A stretch of DNA of 64,000 nt from Lachnospiraceae bacterium (GTDB lineage: Bacteria; Bacillota; Clostridia; Lachnospirales; Lachnospiraceae). The notes beneath the pieces were generated by a model, which was given only the letters and a program-made list of their open reading frames with translations, was not told the origin of the DNA and searched no databases. The stretch spans positions 30,160 through 94,159 of the forward strand of contig SVFI01000011.1 of NCBI GenBank assembly GCA_015056905.1, in the 5' to 3' direction. The position numbers and the translations under genes were made by a program. Positions 60,916 to 64,000 of this stretch are shown piece by piece (position 1 is the first letter of the stretch; each line of letters opens with the position of its first letter).

Positions 60916-61383
60916 TTAGTGCAAAAGGTCTTCCCTGCGCAAATACGAAAGAAACGCCTCGCACCCCTGCACCACATCGCGGTAGGTCGCGTCAAAGTCG
61001 CCCGTGTACCACGGGTCCGCCACATCGCGCCCGCTGTCTGCAAATGTCAAAAGCTTATATATCTTGCCTTCCGGATCTCCGCCTGCAATACGGTTCATGT
61101 TGCGAATGTTCGCCGTATCCATTCCAATCAGATAATCATAATATTCGTAGTCCGCCTGCGTCATCTGGACTGCGCGGTGCGGAACGACCGGAATCCCGAC
61201 CTGACGGAGCTTACCAACCGTCCCGTAATGCGGTCCGTTGCCAATCTCCTCGCGGCTTGTGGCTGCGGAGCCTATTTCAAATAAATGGGCAATGTGGTTT
61301 TGGTTTACTATATGGGTCATAACGGATTCTGCCATTGTGGAACGGCAGATGTTGCCGTGGCAAATGAATAGGACTTTTATCAT
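60916..61383 (-). CDS. Low-molecular-weight protein-tyrosine phosphatase
   Basis: 155 residues. The phosphate loop VLFICHGNICRSTMAESVM (C-x5-R-S) is at the N-terminus, and the general-acid loop DVADPWYTGDFDATYRDVVQ is near residue 125. Both are complete, so an active enzyme that dephosphorylates tyrosine or arginine residues is expected. It stands alone. The ribosome site is weak-to-fair. Confidence 0.95.
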   Translation of the reverse strand: MIKVLFICHGNICRSTMAESVMTHIVNQNHIAHLFEIGSAATSREEIGNGPHYGTVGKLRQVGIPVVPHRAVQMTQADYEYYDYLIGMDTANIRNMNRIAGGDPEGKIYKLLTFADSGRDVADPWYTGDFDATYRDVVQGCEAFLSYLRREDLLH

Positions 61384-61549
61384 AGTAATTCTTTACTCCT
61401 TTTTGCCCGGAAATGCCCAGTTTTGCGGACATTCCGAGATTATGATTAAATTGTTTTTTGCTTGTTAACTAGGCAAATTATAGCATAATTTAGCAAGTTG
61501 TGACTAGCTGTTAGTAGTAGAAATGGTAGTAAAAGGAGAAGTCTTACTA

Positions 61550-63367
61550 CTAAGGGTTAGGACTATTCTTTTTACGAATAACCTTCAATGCATCTTTACT
61601 TGGCATTTCATAATGTTTTAACTTCTCATTATTTCTCAATATTTCATAGCAAGAAATCGATGTATACGATAATAATTTAATAACTGCAACACCAAAATAG
61701 AGACATACACCTGTTGAACAAGCATATTCTCCTATAATACCATGTGCAACCTCATTCCGGATATTTGCTCCTGCTTGCTCGTTCAACAACCCTTTAAAGG
61801 TAAAAATAATATCATTGTCATAACAATCTAATAATTCCGGCAAGGAAAAAATCGAACTTAACACCTTCTCCATTGAAGAACCATCGTTTTCCAATGTTAC
61901 TGTAATTCCACCAACTTCTCTGGCAATATTCCTAAATAAATTCTCCACTTGAGGAGCAAGTATGTGTATTGCTTCAAAAAAATCACCTCTTAAAAACATA
62001 CCTATTCCACTTCGAAAAATGCGTTCTCTCCCTTCTGGAATAATAGGATTGTCTTTTATGAGAAAATCAAGCATAGAATTATCAATCGTAAATTTATTTC
62101 TTATAAGTATTAGTGCGTTTTTAAACCATATATCTCCTGCTATTTTTTGCTTTTCTAAAGCATTTTGGTGCATATGAAGTTCCAATAATTTAATATTTTC
62201 TTCTGGATTATGAATATCTAAAGCAGGTAATGCTAATACAGTTTGTCCCTGAGCATTGATTAAATTTTTGCCAAATAAATGTGACAACGGACTGCTCCTA
62301 CATTCTTCGATAACCCTATCTTTTATAGAATCTCGACTATCAAAGACTAACATTTGAGTAAGACGAATAATACTCTCTTCAAACGAAAGTCCCTCTAAAT
62401 TGCATTTTATATTTTCGACTATTTCCTTAATATCAAATTCTACGGAAACCGGCACCATAATCTTTGGAATTTCTTTTTGAACTTCTACTAGCTTTCTATG
62501 TGTATTTTCTGCTTTCTGTGCTTGTCCGTTATTTCTATACAACACAATAGCTTTCTGTAAAATGTGTACTGCTCTCAGTGCTCCCTGAATATCTGCTTCC
62601 ATAGTTTTTTCTGCAAAAGAAACATAATAATCAGCCAACAAAATATTAGTATGTGTTGCATCTTCTTTTTTCTTAAGCTTATAAAAGCACTGTGTTTTTA
62701 ATTCATATGCTTGTTCAACTTTGGATAAATCATTTACATTTTTCAAAATAAATTTATCCAACACCGGGAGAAAATTAGTAACATCATAATTCTTTTGTTC
62801 TGCGAATAACTCCATTATTCTTAACGAAAAGAATCCATCTATATTTACAAACTTCTCATCCAAAAACTTTTCAAACCACGCACATATTTTTGAATACAAG
62901 GAAGAATAATTCGTTTGAATAGCTATGCACAATGCTCGTCTTATCATATCCAGTGTACCAACATTATCCTCATCTGAATACCATAATTCAAACAAATCCC
63001 AGTATGCATCTGCTGCAATTTTAGATGCAAAAAACTCTTTCTTCTGAGTCCATAAAATATCTGCTACCAACGCCCGTAAAATTAATGGTACTTTTTCAAA
63101 TTCAATTTCTTTTAATAATTCATAATTTTCCTCAGTAATATCTTCTATCGAAAATGTTCTTATTCCGTCTGCCATTGTAAACATAGGATGAAACTTAATA
63201 CACGAATTATGAATCTCTGTTCCAAGTGATGAAATATCTTTCAATAAATCAAAAAGCACCTCACTATTATCATCCAACTTTTCTTTATCTTCTGGAGTGT
63301 ATAAATTCGATGATAACTCATACCTTCTGTTTAAAATATTCTTATTTAACCATTCATAAATATCCAT
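61550..63367 (-). CDS. DUF4209 / HEPN-like large protein
   Basis: 605 residues, mostly helical. The first 400 residues form TPR-like helices (SKVEQAYELKTQCFYKLKKK, IQGALRAVHILQKAIVLYRN). The last 150 contain FLRGDFFEAIHILAPQVENL and GLLNEQAGANIRNEVAHGII, which carry the RN-x3-HG motif of DUF4209. R-x4-H is also the HEPN ribonuclease motif. DNA here is markedly more AT-rich than the rest of the window, which suggests transfer. A stress or defence RNase is a reasonable guess but unproven. The ribosome site (GGAGGCATTATAG) is good. Confidence 0.75.
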   Translation of the reverse strand: MDIYEWLNKNILNRRYELSSNLYTPEDKEKLDDNSEVLFDLLKDISSLGTEIHNSCIKFHPMFTMADGIRTFSIEDITEENYELLKEIEFEKVPLILRALVADILWTQKKEFFASKIAADAYWDLFELWYSDEDNVGTLDMIRRALCIAIQTNYSSLYSKICAWFEKFLDEKFVNIDGFFSLRIMELFAEQKNYDVTNFLPVLDKFILKNVNDLSKVEQAYELKTQCFYKLKKKEDATHTNILLADYYVSFAEKTMEADIQGALRAVHILQKAIVLYRNNGQAQKAENTHRKLVEVQKEIPKIMVPVSVEFDIKEIVENIKCNLEGLSFEESIIRLTQMLVFDSRDSIKDRVIEECRSSPLSHLFGKNLINAQGQTVLALPALDIHNPEENIKLLELHMHQNALEKQKIAGDIWFKNALILIRNKFTIDNSMLDFLIKDNPIIPEGRERIFRSGIGMFLRGDFFEAIHILAPQVENLFRNIAREVGGITVTLENDGSSMEKVLSSIFSLPELLDCYDNDIIFTFKGLLNEQAGANIRNEVAHGIIGEYACSTGVCLYFGVAVIKLLSYTSISCYEILRNNEKLKHYEMPSKDALKVIRKKNSPNP

Positions 63368-63440
63368 CTATAATGCCTCCATTACAGTAACATTTCAAAA
63401 TATATTATATCGTCACCCTTATCTTTTTTCCATAGAAAAA

Positions 63441-63463
63441 ACGCCCCAGTAATCCCGGAGCGT
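63441..63463 (-). terminator. Terminator of the 125-residue gene
   Basis: ACGCTCC / GGGGCGT stem (one G-U pair) with a 9-base loop and TTTTTT on the minus strand. Confidence 0.8.
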
Positions 63464-63490
63464 CTCTGCTGTGAATGACTACCTTTCACG

Positions 63491-63868
63491 TTACGGCAAA
63501 TCAAGATATTCTCCCAATATTTCTTCGATTCTATCATACCGTTGCGGAATAATAACATCACAATATATTTGCTTTTGACGTCGGTCATATGTTTCTCCGG
63601 CAAATATTTCTTTATATTCCTCTCTTCCCATCATATATACACTTGAATATGCAAAATCAATCGTCAAGTCTAGCAGCTCATCTACAATCTTCTTTGAAAA
63701 AACCAAACGTGATTTCTTAATCTCCGTCCTCAATTGTGTCGCTAACCCTTCATCCGTCATATGCCTATCTGCAAGTAAACAAGTCCGCAAATTCTCCATA
63801 TTCTTCGAAAACAATACATATATTCTTTTTGCAATTTCTTTCTGTGTTTCCTGCGGACACTCTCCCAT
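63491..63868 (-). CDS. Hypothetical 125-residue soluble protein
   Basis: A helical protein (ETQKEIAKRIYVLFSKNMEN, TEIKKSRLVFSKKIVDELLD, IPQRYDRIEEILGEYLDLP). No family was recognised. The start is weak: a TAA directly precedes the ATG and the ribosome site (GGCGGTTGCTAA) is poor. An overlapping frame upstream also reads as protein-like (YLTEEQAVAKWESVRR), so a frameshifted or truncated gene continuing past the right edge region is possible. It has its own terminator. Confidence 0.5.
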   Translation of the reverse strand: MGECPQETQKEIAKRIYVLFSKNMENLRTCLLADRHMTDEGLATQLRTEIKKSRLVFSKKIVDELLDLTIDFAYSSVYMMGREEYKEIFAGETYDRRQKQIYCDVIIPQRYDRIEEILGEYLDLP

Positions 63869-63930
63869 TTAGCAACCGCCTGTTCTTCTGTCAAGTAAGG
63901 ACTAAAAAAAATTTTATTTTTTTGATTTCT

Positions 63931-63961
63931 GCACAAGTCCGTATGTCAACCGCACTTGTGC
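63931..63961. repeat. GCACAAGT inverted repeat near the right edge
   Basis: GCACAAGT (63931-63938) and ACTTGTGC (63954-63961) around 15 bases. On the minus strand a TTGACA lies within the loop, so it could be an operator on a promoter for the 125-residue gene, but no good -10 is seen. Confidence 0.45.
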
Positions 63962-64000
63962 ATAGTTTCCAAGTCAAAGAAACTGCTGTCAAAGTTCCAA

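Noticed and set aside
61512..61552. TAGTAGTA / TACTACTA inverted repeat at the end of the DUF4209 gene
   Set aside because: Eight-base arms with a 25-base loop and no T-tract; too weak to call a terminator.
63382..63603. 73-codon minus-strand ORF
   Set aside because: It overlaps the 125-residue gene and its terminator in another frame and looks like a shadow.

Overview
The window looks like a chromosomal segment of a spore-forming, low-to-medium GC Firmicute of class Clostridia, most likely family Lachnospiraceae. The evidence is a spoVA cluster, strong AGGAGG-type ribosome sites, luxS, a PGM-like homoserine kinase in a threonine operon, several Lachnospiraceae-type DUF proteins and an LPXTG-like (VPKTG) surface protein. 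No rRNA or tRNA gene was seen. Most of the window is core metabolism and housekeeping.

Layout. 0-9.4 kb: the 5' part of a membrane-anchored family 3 glycosidase, a LUD-domain protein, the aspartate-to-threonine operon (ACT regulator, hom, PGM-like homoserine kinase, aspartokinase) and a GGDEF-like/EAL protein. 9.5-19.8 kb: an XRE regulator overlapping a chimeric acyltransferase-ABC permease gene, glyA, a lipid kinase plus PAP2 pair, two glycosyltransferase-type genes, mutY and a 5'-nucleotidase. 19.9-27.8 kb: a roughly 2,190-residue SdrD/Cna-B repeat adhesin behind a phased set of direct repeats, then luxS and small membrane or secreted proteins. 27.9-34.5 kb: a yybP-ykoY-type riboswitch before a cation antiporter, a nucleosidase, a 280-bp inverted repeat, thioredoxin, holA and an ABC exporter. 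34.6-42 kb: a PD-(D/E)XK-like gene with an unusual repeat array, then a competence and signalling operon (comEA, response regulator, kinase, GerMN lipoprotein, comEC). 42-51 kb: an orphan solute-binding protein, arginine genes (argCBD with a GNAT gene, argG facing away), a LytTR regulator and DegV. 51.7-60 kb: the spoVA genes, broken up by other genes. 60-64 kb: a metal exporter, an LMW tyrosine phosphatase and an AT-rich tail with a DUF4209/HEPN-like gene.

Most interesting observation: two paralogous PD-(D/E)XK-like proteins (34584-35396 and 56833-57606) each sit beside arrays of short inverted motifs that frame variable inserts of nearly constant length. Next to the first, AGTCGG / 20 nt / CCGACT repeats with an exact 53-bp period. 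Next to the second, CGGGGTAT / about 22 nt / ATACCCCG units occur on both sides of the gene, and the locus splits spoVAC from spoVAD. Each paralogue has its own motif. This suggests a nuclease-like protein paired with its own palindrome family. The mechanism is unknown, and a selfish or REP/RAYT-like element is the simplest reading.

Limits: all family calls come from reading motifs by eye, without searches. Membrane segment counts and domain borders are approximate.
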